From Norana najaformis (Eukaryota; Annelida; Clitellata; Crassiclitellata; Hormogastridae), in contig OZ029927.1 in the NCBI GenBank assembly GCA_964023275.1, positions 19,706,762 to 19,770,761 on the forward strand: DNA of 64,000 bases. Reading direction: 5' to 3'. The position numbers and the translations under genes are program-made. This document shows, one piece after another, positions 51,237-63,734 of the stretch. The notes beneath the pieces are model-generated. The model saw only the letters and a list, made by a program, of their open reading frames with translations, did not search any database and was not told the DNA's origin. How positions within the stretch are numbered: position 1 is the stretch's first letter; each line of letters begins with the position of its first letter.

Positions 51237-51944
51237 TCTCTCTCTTTCTATCTCTCACTCTGTTCATGTGTATGTGCGCGTATGTGCACACATGCACTTG
51301 TTTCTAGGAGTGTTTCTATCTCTTTCTCAGTTTGTCTGTCTGTCTCGTTTGTATGACTGTCGCTGTCCCTGTGTTCACGTGTTCACTGTCCACGTGTTCC
51401 TGTGAGTGTTATTGTCTGCCTGTCTGTCTGTCTCTCTGCATATGCGCACATGTGTTTATGTATGTATACTGCAGTTCTACGAATATGTTTCAGTGTGTAT
51501 GTGTGCGTGTATGTGTGCGTCTGCATCTGCGCAATCTGTATGTTTGCTTGGCAACCTATGTATGATGCAGCGATCGGTAAGCATATGAAAGACGGCATGC
51601 ACCCGGTTAGATGCCTATGGGCTAACTTTATTAATTATCGCTCACATGGAATCTGGCGTTGGGTCCCTCCTTTTGCTCCTCAACCTCTTCCTTTTGTTTC
51701 TTATTCTCCTATGCTCCTCCTGTTTCGTGTGACGAACCGCAAGCTGCGCAGCCGACTGCATTCCAGGCTCTTGTCATCGAAGTATCAACCTAGGTCATCC
51801 ATCGGAGTGACCATGATATCCTCTGTTGTTGCGGCAGCCTGCGACTGAAGCCAAATGCGCTAGGTGCAGTTTGGGTAATTCTTACGCAATTACTGCTAAC
51901 CAGATGTAAAGATATACATTTCTAAGGTTACACGAAGGAAAAGG

Positions 51945-52070
51945 AAGTAGTAGTAGTTCCTCAGTTTAACGACGTCTTATGGCATCAAAGGCCGTTGACG
52001 TCGCCCTCCTCCTTTATCCAGGCTTGGGACTGGCACTACCTCCCAAGCAAGGCAGTGGCGGAGTTCAGGT
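51945..52070 (-). repeat. family I retroposon copy
   Basis: Block TTATGGCATCAAAGGCCGTT and CCTCCTCCTTTATCCAGGCT, with an (AGT)n tract at one end, inverse to the copy at 15916. Confidence 0.75.
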
Positions 52071-52089
52071 AACGGAAGTTGGCTAACTA

Positions 52090-52092
52090 TAG

Positions 52093-52155
<63 letters not shown>
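52090..52155. repeat. (AT)n microsatellite
   Basis: About 30 AT units. Confidence 0.98.
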
Positions 52156-52157
<2 letters not shown>

Positions 52158-52436
52158 AAATTACACACATATATTACATAGCCCAGGAAGTGTTTTAAAG
52201 TTGTGTGAACTAACCACACCCCAGTACAGACCTAAAGTGGATAAAATTATACATTACAAAATTATAATTTTATATAATTTTGAAATTATAATATATAAAA
52301 TTATATATTATATCGGATCTATGCATTATATCCGATATAATATATTCGAATAGGTAGATGTCTCCGTTACCAAAAAATGGGGTGTGAGCATCATGCACCT
52401 GCCTCGGCTTCACAGAGCCAAAACTTGTGAACATCA

Positions 52437-52706
52437 TGGCTCCCGGGTCCCATGGCTCCCGGAGCCCATGGCTCCCGGGCCCCATGGCTCTCGGACCCCA
52501 TGGCTCCCGGGCCCCATGGCTCTCCTACCCCATGGCTCCCGGGCCCCATGGCTCCGGACCCCATGGCTCCCGGACCCCATGGCTCCCGAGCCCCATGGCT
52601 CCCGGACCCCATGGCTCCCGGACCCCATGGCTCCCGGGCCCCATGGCTCCCGGGCCCCATGGCTCCCGGACCCCATGGCTCCCGGGCCCCATGGCTCTCG
52701 GACCCC
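52437..52706. repeat. 16-bp GC-rich minisatellite of alternating palindromes
   Basis: About 17 units of ccatggctcccgggcc. Each unit carries CCATGG and usually CCCGGG, both self-complementary. A 16-base unit cycles through all three frames, so Pro/Gly/His/Ser/Trp-rich frames are open on both strands. These are not genes. Confidence 0.95.
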
Positions 52707-52964
52707 TGCATATAGCATCTTCCAGGTATCTCCTGAAGGCTGTCGATCGGCGAAGCCTTGAAAAACGATCGTCGCAGACCTTCACAAAGTAGGTACTAAA
52801 ATGTTAAATTTTAAAAATGGAGAATAATATGATAATGGGTTTCACCGGTTACTAATGGCTATGGCTAAATATTCTGGTCGACTTAGGCTAAACCGGAAAC
52901 AGCTTCAACTCTGGACGACGGAGTGGCTTCAAGCCTTGTATGATTTAGATAAGGTCATCCAAGC

Positions 52965-53353
52965 ATCAACTTCAACTTCTTCTTCTTCATCATCATCATC
53001 ATCATCATCAACAACAACTTCAACTTCATCATCATCGTCGTCGTCGTCGTCGTCACCACCAGCATCTACATCTTCATCTTTCACCTTTCTTCTTTCATCT
53101 TTCTCTTCATTCTCCTAATCATCATTATGGTAAGCCTTCTCCTCCTTATGTCTTCTTCCTCCATCTCCTCCACTTATTCCTCCTCCTACTCCTTCTCATC
53201 CTCAACATCATAATCTTCCTTTCCCCTCATCCTTAAGTCTTCTTCCTGTGATTGTAATTGTAATCTTGCTCCTCCTCTTTCTCTTTCTCCTCCTGCTCCT
53301 TCTCCTTCTCCTCCTTATGTCTTTTATCTCTTGCTCCTCCTCCTTCTCATCAC

Positions 53354-53391
<38 letters not shown>

Positions 53392-53435
53392 CCACCACCA
53401 TCATCATTATCATCATCACCATCATCATCAGCTGC
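52965..53435. repeat. (ATC)n/(CTT)n microsatellites
   Basis: Two trinucleotide clusters (about 52965-53060 and 53340-53435) with CTCCTT-rich sequence between them. Confidence 0.9.
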
Positions 53436-53452
53436 AGCAGCTCCATCTCTGT

Positions 53453-53537
53453 ACAGACTCAGGCGACATGGCTAATCGCTATCTATCGAAGCACACGCCC
53501 ATCTACCCGGAAATGTTCCGGGCCTCGGATTTCGAAT
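53453..53537 (+). CDS. possible 5' coding exon, unassigned
   Basis: Between an acceptor-like TCTCTGTACAG and a donor GTACGT, an ATG at 53468 opens 23 codons (MANRYLSKHTPIYPEMFRAS...) ending in phase 1. The composition is protein-like and free of repeats. No downstream partner exon is found before the window ends. A chance frame cannot be excluded. Confidence 0.25.
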
Positions 53538-53539
53538 GT

Positions 53540-54510
53540 ACGTTAGCAAATGCACGTGTAACTTCACAGACGACAATCGCAGACGTATTTTCATCAAATG
53601 ACAAGAAATTGGTCGTTCCGTCTACGACGCAGTTGTTTAATAATCGGCCGAAACTGTTGCAACTAGTCTAAAATCCAGTTCCTCGTAATCTTCCACTTCC
53701 GAGCTGCGCACGTGTAGGCTACAACATACACAACTGTAACCACTATATACATAGTTATATAAGCTTTCATATGTATATATATTTGTTTTTCCACATACTG
53801 TATGTATATTCTGTGAAAGCGCATAGATTTCGCGACCTTCACGGTGCATATAACATATAGGCCTATAAGTTATATATAGGCAATATCAAATCAACATCGG
53901 TTACTAAATTATATACAATTGTAATATATCTAAGTCTTATATGTATAGTGCCTATATACTATGTATAAATGATATATATTAAGATTATTTACATAGAGAA
54001 ATTATGCATACGTTATATATAAATTCCGCATACATGTTAAAAAATAATGTACATTGATAACAATTATGTATATAAATATGAGGTATATTGACATATATAA
54101 AATTATACATTCATATATAAATATATAAACTATAGATACGTATATAAACATGTGTCGGCAACTGGGTCATGACGAATAAGTGGTATGTCTTTTTTGGACT
54201 GTTTACGCGTTTACGTCCGATGCGTGTTGCATGTAAGTTGCTATCGGATGGAGTTTGGATTCGGTTGCGTTTTTGTTGGAAAAAACTCCGATAAAGACCC
54301 AACTCCACCCCACGCATCTTGTTACCTCTCCTTCTGTCAGTCGGTCCTCCCCTGGGCGTCTCATCATTCCCAGGGCATTGGCTGAATGCTCCTCTGATAA
54401 GGGCCGTCGGATCTTGGGGCAAACGCCGTGGCTGCTTAAAGATAACTATATGTGTGATTTATAAGAGAAACTGAAGTGGCAGAAAATTGCAACACTCTTA
54501 GAAGTAATGT
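53540..54510. other. AT-rich, no gene seen
   Basis: Very AT-rich between 53880 and 54150. A more GC-rich stretch at 54180-54440 has short overlapping frames on both strands with no recognisable domain. Confidence 0.45.
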
Positions 54511-54512
54511 AC

Positions 54513-54645
<133 letters not shown>

Positions 54646-54647
54646 AT

Positions 54648-54820
54648 GTCTCTCTCTGCCTGACTCTTGGATCTTGACCCGAACCAAACCCTTTTGTCTA
54701 TCGATTTTGTTTTGACTGAGCGCCTGTGAATAAGCTGGTCCCCGCGGCGCGGCTTTCGTTGGGCGCTGTAGAAATCTTGGGATTACGATTACGATTACGA
54801 TTACGATGATGATGATGATG

Positions 54821-54865
<45 letters not shown>

Positions 54866-54880
54866 TTAATAATAGCCGGA
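54648..54880 (+). repeat. SINE-like family A, copy with (GATTAC)n and (AAT)n tail
   Basis: Good family A copy (TTTGACTGAGCGCCTGTGAA, GCTTTCGTTGGGCGCTGTAG) ending in four GATTAC units at about 54805, then (GAT)n/(AAT)n. Confidence 0.85.
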
Positions 54881-54962
54881 TGAGGCGTAGCCGTTCCAGA
54901 TGCTCATTAAATGTCTCTGGACAAATTTTTTCACCACCTGAGGGATTATACCTACCTCGGGT

Positions 54963-55190
54963 AAAAAATAATAAGGCAATTTATTAAACGCCGTAGCACA
55001 GCCGAGGCCGAAGAAAAGGGCGTTGTAGATGAGTTCAAAAATCAACTACAGTCATAAGATATCTTTTAAAAAATGTGTTTTGAGTCGTGACTTGAATATA
55101 TCCAGAGATGGGGCATTCGTCACATGGTCGGTAAGACTGTTCCACGCAGTGGTACGGCGACAGTGAAGGAACGTTAGTCGAACAGTAACA
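54963..55190 (+). repeat. interspersed family E, copy 2
   Basis: Matches 41465-41690 block by block (CCGAGGCCGAAGAAAAGGGC, CTGTTCCACGCAGTGG). Confidence 0.75.
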
Positions 55191-55477
55191 GCGGATTATC
55201 GCATTACTTTCCTTCAAAAAGACCTACAAACTTTATTGAAGAAAGTTATGTCTGCTTATAAGATACTCAGCTGGCAGAAAGCTCTTAACTGCTCAGTCCA
55301 ATGTGTCTTCTGTCAGTTCTTTCATGTCATTCATTTAAGTCTCTCTGTTTCAGCATGCTTACTTACACGTGGCCTGGATAGCTACATTGGTTAAAGCATA
55401 ATATGTCGAATCGTCTCTGAACGTGACGATGCCGGTTCGCATACCAGATTGTGACATATTTCAGAGATTTGAATCTC

Positions 55478-55680
55478 GATGCTAGCACAGTCCGTACACG
55501 GTGACTTTAAATGGCGTGGCGCACAGCGGTGGTGAAGGATCTCACCCGATAAATTCATTGAAAAGATGAGCAGGGTCGAGGCCATACTGTCGCTATAGAA
55601 AATCGTGTACATATACATTTGCATTTTCATTTACATTTACATCTACATTTACACTTACATTTACATTTACATTTAAGGCA
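55478..55680 (+). repeat. interspersed family D with (ACATTT)n tail
   Basis: Core AAATGGCGTGGCGCACAGCG to GTCGCTATAG, then an (ACATTT)n simple tail at 55620-55670. The tail at this end is a retroposon-like feature. Confidence 0.8.
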
Positions 55681-55884
55681 TGATGCCGAGCGTCACGTCG
55701 GCCGATCGCAAGCCTTCCCTGTCCGAGGGAAGGTGTTAATCGCATCCTTAATCGCATAAGCAATGATTAACGGTCGCTATTCGTCTTCCGGTTCAGTTGT
55801 CGTCAACCGGCTGACAAGAGCAACAGGCGATTAAAGAGAAGACGAATAAATAACGAACTTGAATAAATGTACACAGCACCCGTT

Positions 55885-56308
55885 GAACGAACGTAGGAAT
55901 GAATGAATGAACAAATGAATGAATGTACGAATTAATTAATGGAAAATGAATGAATGTACGAATTAATGAATGAACAAATGAATGAATGAACAAACGAATG
56001 AATGAACAAATAAATGAATTAACAACTGAATGAATGAACAAATAAATGAATTAACAAATGAATGAATGAACAAATGAATGAATGAACAAATGAATGAATG
56101 AACAAAAGAATTAATGAACAAAAGAAAGAATGTACAAATGAATGAATGAATAAATGAATGAATGAACAAATGAATGAATGAACAAATGAATGAATGAACA
56201 AATGAATGAATGAACAAGTGAATGATTGAACAGATAGATGAATGTGCGAATTAATGAATGAACAAATGAATGAATGAATGAATGAATGAACAAATGAATG
56301 AATGAGTC
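55885..56308. repeat. (AATG)n microsatellite with 12-bp sub-repeat
   Basis: Units of aatgaatgaaca dominate. Phe/Ile/His/Ser frames are artefacts. Confidence 0.95.
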
Positions 56309-56599
56309 CACGATCTGATTCATGCATCCATTTTCCCGTTTCTTCGTTGGCCGTTTACTCTTTATGACTGATTGTTATTCTCTTTCCTTTCGTCTTGCTC
56401 AATGGATTTTATCTAAGTCATCTTTCTTTTCTGTCGCACTTTGTTTTTTCTTATCTTTGTCTTTAATTCTTAATTGTCATCGCAAGTGGAATAAAATACA
56501 ATGCAGTAAGATTTAATGCAATGCAATACGATAGCATAATGCAATTAAAAAACATGCATTTTCGCGCCACTTAGATCTATAGTAGCCAACAGCTTTGCA

Positions 56600-57080
56600 T
56601 GGACCGGGAAGGGAACCTTAAATGGCGCGGCGCTCATTCAAACGGGCAGTGGTGGTGAAGGATCTCAACCGATCAATTCATTGAAAAACGAGCACGGTCG
56701 AGGCCATACGGTCGCTATGTAAAACCTATACATTTTACATTTTGTAGAAAAACATGTACTTTAAAAAACACGCATTTTAAGAATTAGCTCTGTACTATAT
56801 TCAATATTGAATTCTGACACTTATTCTGACTCTCCCTTTGCAAAATCGGCTTTTTTTAGCTATAGATTTGTAATGAATTATACAGTGCCTATAGAGAAAT
56901 CTCGAGCTGGCACGGTTCGTACACGGGGACCTTAAATGGCGTGGCACCCATTCAAAGAGGCAGCGGTGATGAAGGATGAAGGATCTCACCCGAATAACTG
57001 AATAAAAAAATGAGCAGGGTCGAGGCCATATATGGTCGCTATAGAAACACGTGCACATTTACATTTACATTTACCATACA
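56600..57080 (+). repeat. two interspersed family D copies in direct order
   Basis: Copies at 56600-56760 and 56895-57080, each running from the AAATGGCG core to GGTCGCTAT and an ACATTT tail. Confidence 0.75.
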
Positions 57081-57499
57081 GTTATGTTCCACAGAAGTCA
57101 GTTAGTAACTTATATTAATTAGTGACTAACCCGCAGAGTTACTTAATGTAAATAATGAAAAATGACTACTTGGAGTGAATAGTTGCCATATGCTTATATC
57201 GCCGATACAGATGAATAGATGAATACTCGGCTTCTACGTGCGCAGTTGAACAATCTCCTTATCTTAACAACCGACCTGTCGAGTTCCGATGAGATGCAGA
57301 GTTTGTGATTGAGAGGCCGGTTAAATACTTGCCCCCTGAAGTTCTTATCTGGAGTGGAATCTCCTTTAAAACGCAGGCACTTGGGGAGTCACTAGATATG
57401 AAGTCGACAAGAATAAGGGAGCGCAATGCGTGTTATCGCGACCATGGCAACAGCTCGTACGAAGACTTTCAAACTTAATGTTTGGGATGCACGTTTTGA

Positions 57500-58175
57500 A
57501 CGTATGTATGCAAATATGTATGTATGCAAATATGTATGCATGCAAATATGTATGTATGTATGTATGTATGTATGCAAATATGTATGTATGCAAATATGTA
57601 TGCATGCAAATATGTATGTATGTATGTATGTATGTATGCAAATATGTATGTATGCAAATATGTATGCATGCAAATATGTATGTATGTATGTATGTATGTA
57701 TGCAAATATGTATTTTGGCATGTATGTACATTATGTATGTATGTATGTATGTATGCAAATATGTATGTATGCAAATATGTATTTTTGCATGTATGTACAT
57801 TATGTATATATGTATGTATGTATGTATGCAAATATGTATGTATGCATATATGTATGTATGCATGATCGTGTGTATGTATGCTTGTATGTATGTATATATG
57901 CTTTCATGCATGCATTTATTGCATTTCTGCATGTATGCATGTACTTATTTATGTATGTATTTAAGTATAAATGTGTGTATGAATACATGTATGTATTTAC
58001 ATACATGTGTTTGTTAATATATACAGAATGTTTATATCTTTACATCTGTGCATATATACATACATACACATACATGCATACGTACGTACATACATACATA
58101 CATACATATACACATACATAGTGACATACATATATGCTTCTTCTTCTTCTTCTCCTCCTCCTCCTCCTCCTCTTC
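57500..58175. repeat. (TGTA)n satellite with tatgcaaa variants
   Basis: Long tetranucleotide array with an embedded 60-odd base higher-order unit (atgcaaatatgtatgtatgc). It grades into TGTA/ACAT arrays and a TTC/TCC tract at 58138-58175. Confidence 0.95.
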
Positions 58176-58179
58176 TTGA

Positions 58180-58515
58180 TTCAAAAATCAATGTGGTATA
58201 TAAGGCTTTAATCTAATGGGGAAAATCTGACACACTTATAGCCCCACTCTCGGCAGTAGGTGTGTCTCTTAGAGTAAGAGCTTTCAAATCGCCACTCAGT
58301 TTTCTGCTTCCCAGATGCAGCAGCGGGTCACAGAGAATGAGGACAACCTTCCTCCTCAGGCATGTAAAGACGCAGGTCGACTTGAACATGAATCAGCCTC
58401 TTCTCTCCATTCGTCATCACCTCTCAATTAATGGCCACCCTGTTCGCTTCATTAGTCCGTCTGTCAGTCCATGGGGCTGCAGCAAGTCGGTCGGTCGGGC
58501 AGTCGTACTGAGCCC
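58180..58515. other. no gene seen
   Basis: Mixed sequence with one 86-residue open frame (58262-58522), without a domain or splice partner. Confidence 0.4.
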
Positions 58516-58517
58516 CT

Positions 58518-58672
58518 TCTAAATACCCCTCACTCCTCCTCCTCCTTCTCCTGCTCCCTCCTTCTCTTTCTCCCTCCTTCTCTTTCTCCCTCCTTCTCTT
58601 TCTCCCTCCTTCTCTTTCTCCCTCCTTCTCTTTCTCCCTCCTTCTCTTTCTCCCTCTTTCTCCTCCTCTGAT
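58518..58672. repeat. 18-bp pyrimidine minisatellite
   Basis: Units of ctccctccttctctttct, about seven copies. Confidence 0.95.
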
Positions 58673-59065
58673 TGTGCTAATTTTCGGACATCAAGCGCCA
58701 ACGCAACCAAGTGTAACCAAACCTCTATAATATATGAATATATATGCAATGTTATATATTATAGGTATTTTAAAGTACCCTATTAACGCTGTTTCAGGAC
58801 AGCGACTATCGACTTAAACCTTGAGCATTATTATCATTAAAATCTATTCCTGATATACATATATATATGTATATGTATATAAGCGAGTGATATTTATGCG
58901 CAATATAATATATCTCATGTGTAAATTTAGGCCTTCATATATATATAATATATATTATATATATGGCTTATGTGTTAAGTCTAGCTTTACGTGTCGACCG
59001 GAACCGGAAGTATACTGGACTAAATAGCGGACAAGCCAAAATCTAACACATGAATCACTAACGTG

Positions 59066-59295
59066 TATATATATATGTATGTATGTATGTATGCATTTAT
59101 GTATGTATGTGTGTGTATGTTTGTCTATATGTATGTATGTATGTATGTATGAATGTATGCATGTATGTTTGTCTGTATGTATGTATGTATGTTTGTCTGT
59201 ATGTATGTATATATGTATGTATGTATGTTTGTCTGTATGTATGTATGTATATATATGTATATATATGTATGTATGCATGTATATAATTGTATATA
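59066..59295. repeat. (TGTA)n microsatellite with tttgtctg interruptions
   Basis: Tetranucleotide array. Frames over it are artefacts. Confidence 0.95.
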
Positions 59296-59967
59296 TATAC
59301 AGTATGAGCGTGATAATCGTATACTCTGCGTGGGACGCGCTGGCCAAAACCAGGGCGTGTATATAGAATGTCTTGTCGGCATACATGAAACGTCGGCTGT
59401 CTTTGTCGGTGCGCTTCTGTTGGCGAGCAAAGACAGAGCCATCGCGGCGTCATATGTCCATCTGTTAAAACATTGAATCACCCATCGTCAGTTGCCGCAG
59501 TAGCAGCCAGCATCTTCTTTGGTCCTAATCTTTCTCTCTCTTTCTTAATTCCAGTCATTAGTGTGCTTTCCGCCAACGGATGAAAGTTTCTTCGAATTCG
59601 TAGGGGGCGCCACAGTTGTCGTTTGCGTCTGGGACGAATAAATGTATAGTGTCTGATTAGTGTGGATACTAGTAGTGTCTGATTAGTCTGGATACTTGTG
59701 TGTCTGTTGCGGTTGTTGATGGTTCGGTGACTGTACAGAACGTTCTGTACAGTCAAGTTAATCGAAGCCCATATAATTATATACTATGATATAATTAAAT
59801 AATATATATATGACTATGCATAGTATAAGATATAATGTGTGCATGCATATATATCTATGTAAAGACATACATTTATATCTATATGATTATATATATGTTT
59901 ATACATTATGTATTTATTCCCTCATACTCTATTATATTTACATATATATGAGGTATTAACATATTAG

Positions 59968-60155
59968 TATTATTTCTGCGTTTACTAAGCGCAAGTGTCT
60001 AATGACTATGCATCAATCGATGGCGCGGAACAGTTGAGAATAAAGGATTTGCCAAAGATCCCTACACAATAACCGTCTTAGAGTTAGGAGAAGTTCGAAC
60101 CCGAACACCACGTTACAGAGCTAGTACTCTAACCAATCGCCTACCATGCCCCACA
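59968..60155 (-). repeat. SINE family B, near full length
   Basis: Head at the 60155 end (complement of GGCGATTGGTTAGAGTACTA), body to the TAAACGCAGAAATAAT end. Confidence 0.8.
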
Positions 60156-60209
60156 TATTGGTTCCATCACACTACTATATCTATATGGAAATACCTGATA
60201 GAGTTGTCT

Positions 60210-60441
60210 CTTCTTCCTTCTTTCCCTTCTTCCTCTTATCCCTCTTTCTGCTCCTATCCCAAAAATCACCCACCGTAGCTGCCACGCTGTCTCTCTGCCT
60301 GACTTTTGGATCTTGACCTGGAACCGAACCATTTTGCCTATCGATTTTGTTTTGACTGAGCGCCTGTGAATAAACTGGTTCCCGTGACGTGGCTTTCGTT
60401 GGGAGCTGTAGATATCTCCGGATTACGATTACGATTACGAT
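60210..60441 (+). repeat. SINE-like family A, copy with (GATTAC)n tail
   Basis: A long copy including the CCCACCGTAGCTGCCACGC upstream block, ending in three GATTAC units. Confidence 0.85.
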
Positions 60442-60600
60442 AATAACTATAAACTATAACTATAATATAATAACTAATAAATAATAATAAATAATAATAA
60501 ATAATAATAAATAATAATAAATAATAATAAATAATAATAAATAATAATATAATATAATGATACAATATAATATAATATAATAACTATAATATAATAACTA
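60442..60600. repeat. 10-bp (ataataataa)n and TA-rich repeat
   Basis: Regular ataataataa decamers, then ataatataat units. Confidence 0.9.
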
Positions 60601-60604
60601 TAAC

Positions 60605-61020
60605 TATAAAGGCCACAATAATATCTCGCTATGGGCCACAAAACGAATGGGCTTTATCACCATACAGTTAAGCCTGCAAGCGAGAGCGTTGTGGCCATGG
60701 ACCAAGCACAAGTGTCTGCTGTATCGAGGCATTACTCCGAAGAGCGAGACACCATCCGTCGGTGTCTGGGATGCGAGAGTCTTCGAAGGTGGCCCGAAGT
60801 ACATCAACGGCGAAGCAACGAGTGACGGGCGCCGTCGACATCAACTCCGCGTCTTCCCGGAGTAGCTGAAACAACAAACAAATAGAAAGGAAAATGATGA
60901 ACACGTGTTCGCGACGGCGGATGAATAAGAACAACCGGTCCGGACTATTTTTAGACGATTATTCAGAAAAACCGTCACCTTGGCTGTAGCTGCGTGGAAG
61001 GCCGCAGACGGCGGGTGTAT
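60605..61020. other. unassigned, moderately GC-rich
   Basis: Short overlapping frames on both strands (for example 60668-60934 minus). No domain is recognised and no splice-compatible exon found. Confidence 0.4.
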
Positions 61021-61026
61021 ACACAC

Positions 61027-61224
61027 GCGGATCTGTGGCGACGAAAACAAAAACACTCACTGGCCCGGATTACAGCAAGACATATTCATGTTGCATAACT
61101 CTGGCAAAGAATATGAATATTCATTGCGGATCTGTAGCGACGAAAACAAAAACACTCATTAGGCCGAATTACAGCAAGATGTTGTATAACGATTGCAAAG
61201 GATATTCATGAATATTCATTGCAT
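61027..61224. repeat. two-copy tandem repeat, 99-bp period
   Basis: gcggatctgt(g/a)gcgacgaaa recurs at 61027 and 61126. Both copies end in an atgaatattcatt palindromic stretch. Confidence 0.8.
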
Positions 61225-63225
61225 TAATATGGCTACTGGTATGCATATCTAAAATGAATATTAATTAGATTTTGGTAGCCACTCCTATAGGCTATTTGAC
61301 ATTATTGGCTTTATTTACCATCTCCTATGTTTTAACTGAATACTCATTGGTTTTATATTGCAAACCATTTACTTAAACCAGTTAACTTTTATCTCTGTAT
61401 ATTTTTCACAGGTGTCCGTTAAGTTTTTTCCAACTGTGCATGACCCAGGCGTGCAAGGTATATATAAATCGACTTTATTATAACTTAGGTTCTAGCGAAA
61501 TGAAAAAAAATACATATTTGAAGTTACCGTTAACTTCATAGCTTACATCGGTATCAAATTCTACTTGACGACAAAGACAAGCATCGCAAGCAACTTGCCC
61601 AGTGAAGTGGAGTCTGCTCAGTAGGCTCGGACCAGCAACCGTTGGATTACGACCCAAGCGTTTTACCGAGAGCGTTCTACCACCGTGAAGTACAATTTGC
61701 CACGAGACTACTAGTAATTTTTAACCAGTTAGAAATAAAGACATCAAGTTCTTTGAACTGCTTCGTGTAAATGACTTCAAATGACGGCATGAGGTCGTAA
61801 CATTTAGAACTTAACCAATGCAATGGAATCAGACTTACTCCTTCTTGAGCCTGGCGTATGTATAATGCTTATCGTTAGTTTGGCTCTAAAACTCTTATCT
61901 TAATACTGATATTTTTACTCAGTCGACTCACAAGTCACAGTGTCTATGCAAAGGTATGTTTTTCCCGAAGTAGATCCGTTGGTTTGTAGGTTCAACTCTG
62001 CCCAGTAGCAGGCATCGATGAACAGGTGGTTTTGCTGCATCTGCTGTTGAGATTTTATTGTTGGGTGCAGAAGGTAACAAGTACAACACACTTGGGGTTC
62101 TGAGGTTGAAGGGTCATTCGACTGAGGCGCGCATACGACTATAATAATCTAACGGAAAGTTGGGCAACTTTTCAACCTCTCAAAATGCGTAGGTACTCAT
62201 TGACCGAGCAATAAGACTGGAGGGCTGAGTGAGCACCAGATAACTTGGCATTCCAAGGACGGTATACACCCATCCATGTACTAACCCCGCCCAATCTGGC
62301 TTAATATCACTTGCTTTGAATCTACAATACCAAACAGCCACCCACCCAAGCAGATGCACCTTCACCCAACTTGTAGAGCGAGGCAATAGATTCGGAATAT
62401 CGTTGCTTCAATACATGAGTACGACTCTTGGGTTATCGACAAAGGTTCTCCGAGACGTGTTTCCGAGGTTGGAGCCCTGATGCTGAAGTAACTGGTTACA
62501 TAAAACATATAGAAGTATTGAAGAGTTTTATCTGCAACGCAAGGAAGAAAAATTACACATGCGTCAGTTGCATTAAACGTGGACTTAACGAACCTCAAGA
62601 TTTCAGCTTGGAATTGATAAAGACACGACAGAGAAGCGAGCGAGTACAAAGAATAGTCCAGTCAATTGAAGTGTATACATTAACTGTTTACTTAAATATC
62701 ACGACTTCAAAGAAACTTATCCGTAGCGACCTGATGATACTAGACAGAGGGGCAAATCTGTTTGTAAACGCCGTGAAATCTGGATGAAATTTTTGAATGT
62801 TTTGTGTTGCGTTACAGAACCGGACAAGCAATGACCAGATTATCAAGCATCTCCATTTCGCAGTCTATAAACACAATTAGCGAATGCTCTTTGATACGCA
62901 CTGGGTTAAATAATTGTCGCCGATATCTGTCATCTTATCGGCGCTTCTCTTCGTTTTACGTAGTAATCTTTGTGCGCACCGCTATCGTCTTTGCTGAGAT
63001 GAGTAATCGATGATTTTCCGCTACGCGATTGCATGTGATGTTCTTATATATCTACGCATAAGCAGAACTGCTTATCTTTATGTTTGTAGAGTTATTGAAA
63101 GACGTATGATTCATTAGTTCATTTATGCAACTAAATTAAGTATTCATATTTTATATTTTTGACAAACTGATTTATAACTGGATTAATTAAAAATGATCAG
63201 GAAATTAGATGTTCGTGCAAAGTAA
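61225..63225. other. no gene seen; SINE C head at 61545-61695
   Basis: AT-rich. The only recognised element is a family C tRNA-like head at 61545-61695. A 119-residue plus frame (62428-62787) has no recognisable domain and remains unassigned. Confidence 0.4.
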
Positions 63226-63228
63226 TGT

Positions 63229-63480
63229 TGCGTAATTCCCTTTTTATTTCGTGCTTTTCTTTTCTTTATCTCCTTTTTCTTCTTTTTTTCGTCTCATGTT
63301 GTTCATTTTGCTCTTTCCTTTCATCTCTTTTCTTTCTTTCTTCCTTTTTTCTTTTTATATTTTCGGTTTCATTCTTTTTCTTTAATTTTCAACCCTTCTT
63401 CTCTATTTTCCTCTCATTCATTCTTGCTTGCTGTCTTCATTCATCGGTGTTTCTGCGTCATTCCTGCTCTTTCCCTTCAA
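63229..63480. repeat. pyrimidine-rich (TTTC)n-like tract
   Basis: T/C-rich low-complexity sequence. The Phe/Ser/Leu frame over it is compositional. Confidence 0.8.
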
Positions 63481-63734
63481 AGCGGATGACTTGATTGTGT
63501 CTACCATGGCTTAGCGCCACCTATGGATTGCCTTTGCAAAACATTGCCGCTATATAAATAGAAGAACAAAGGTATAGTGTTCTGGGAATGGATAAATCAC
63601 GACTAAACTGCCAACCTACGAAAAGGAAAATAAACAAATACGATGAGGTTCTTTGGTGCATCTGTCGCTAAATATAGGCCTCAGTCGCATATAACGTAAC
63701 ATCCAGCTATAATTGCGCAATGCTATACGGTTGC

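Noticed and set aside
52384-52792. Collagen-like or Pro/Gly/His-rich proteins on both strands
   Set aside because: Produced by a 16-bp minisatellite. The same pattern appears in several frames on both strands.
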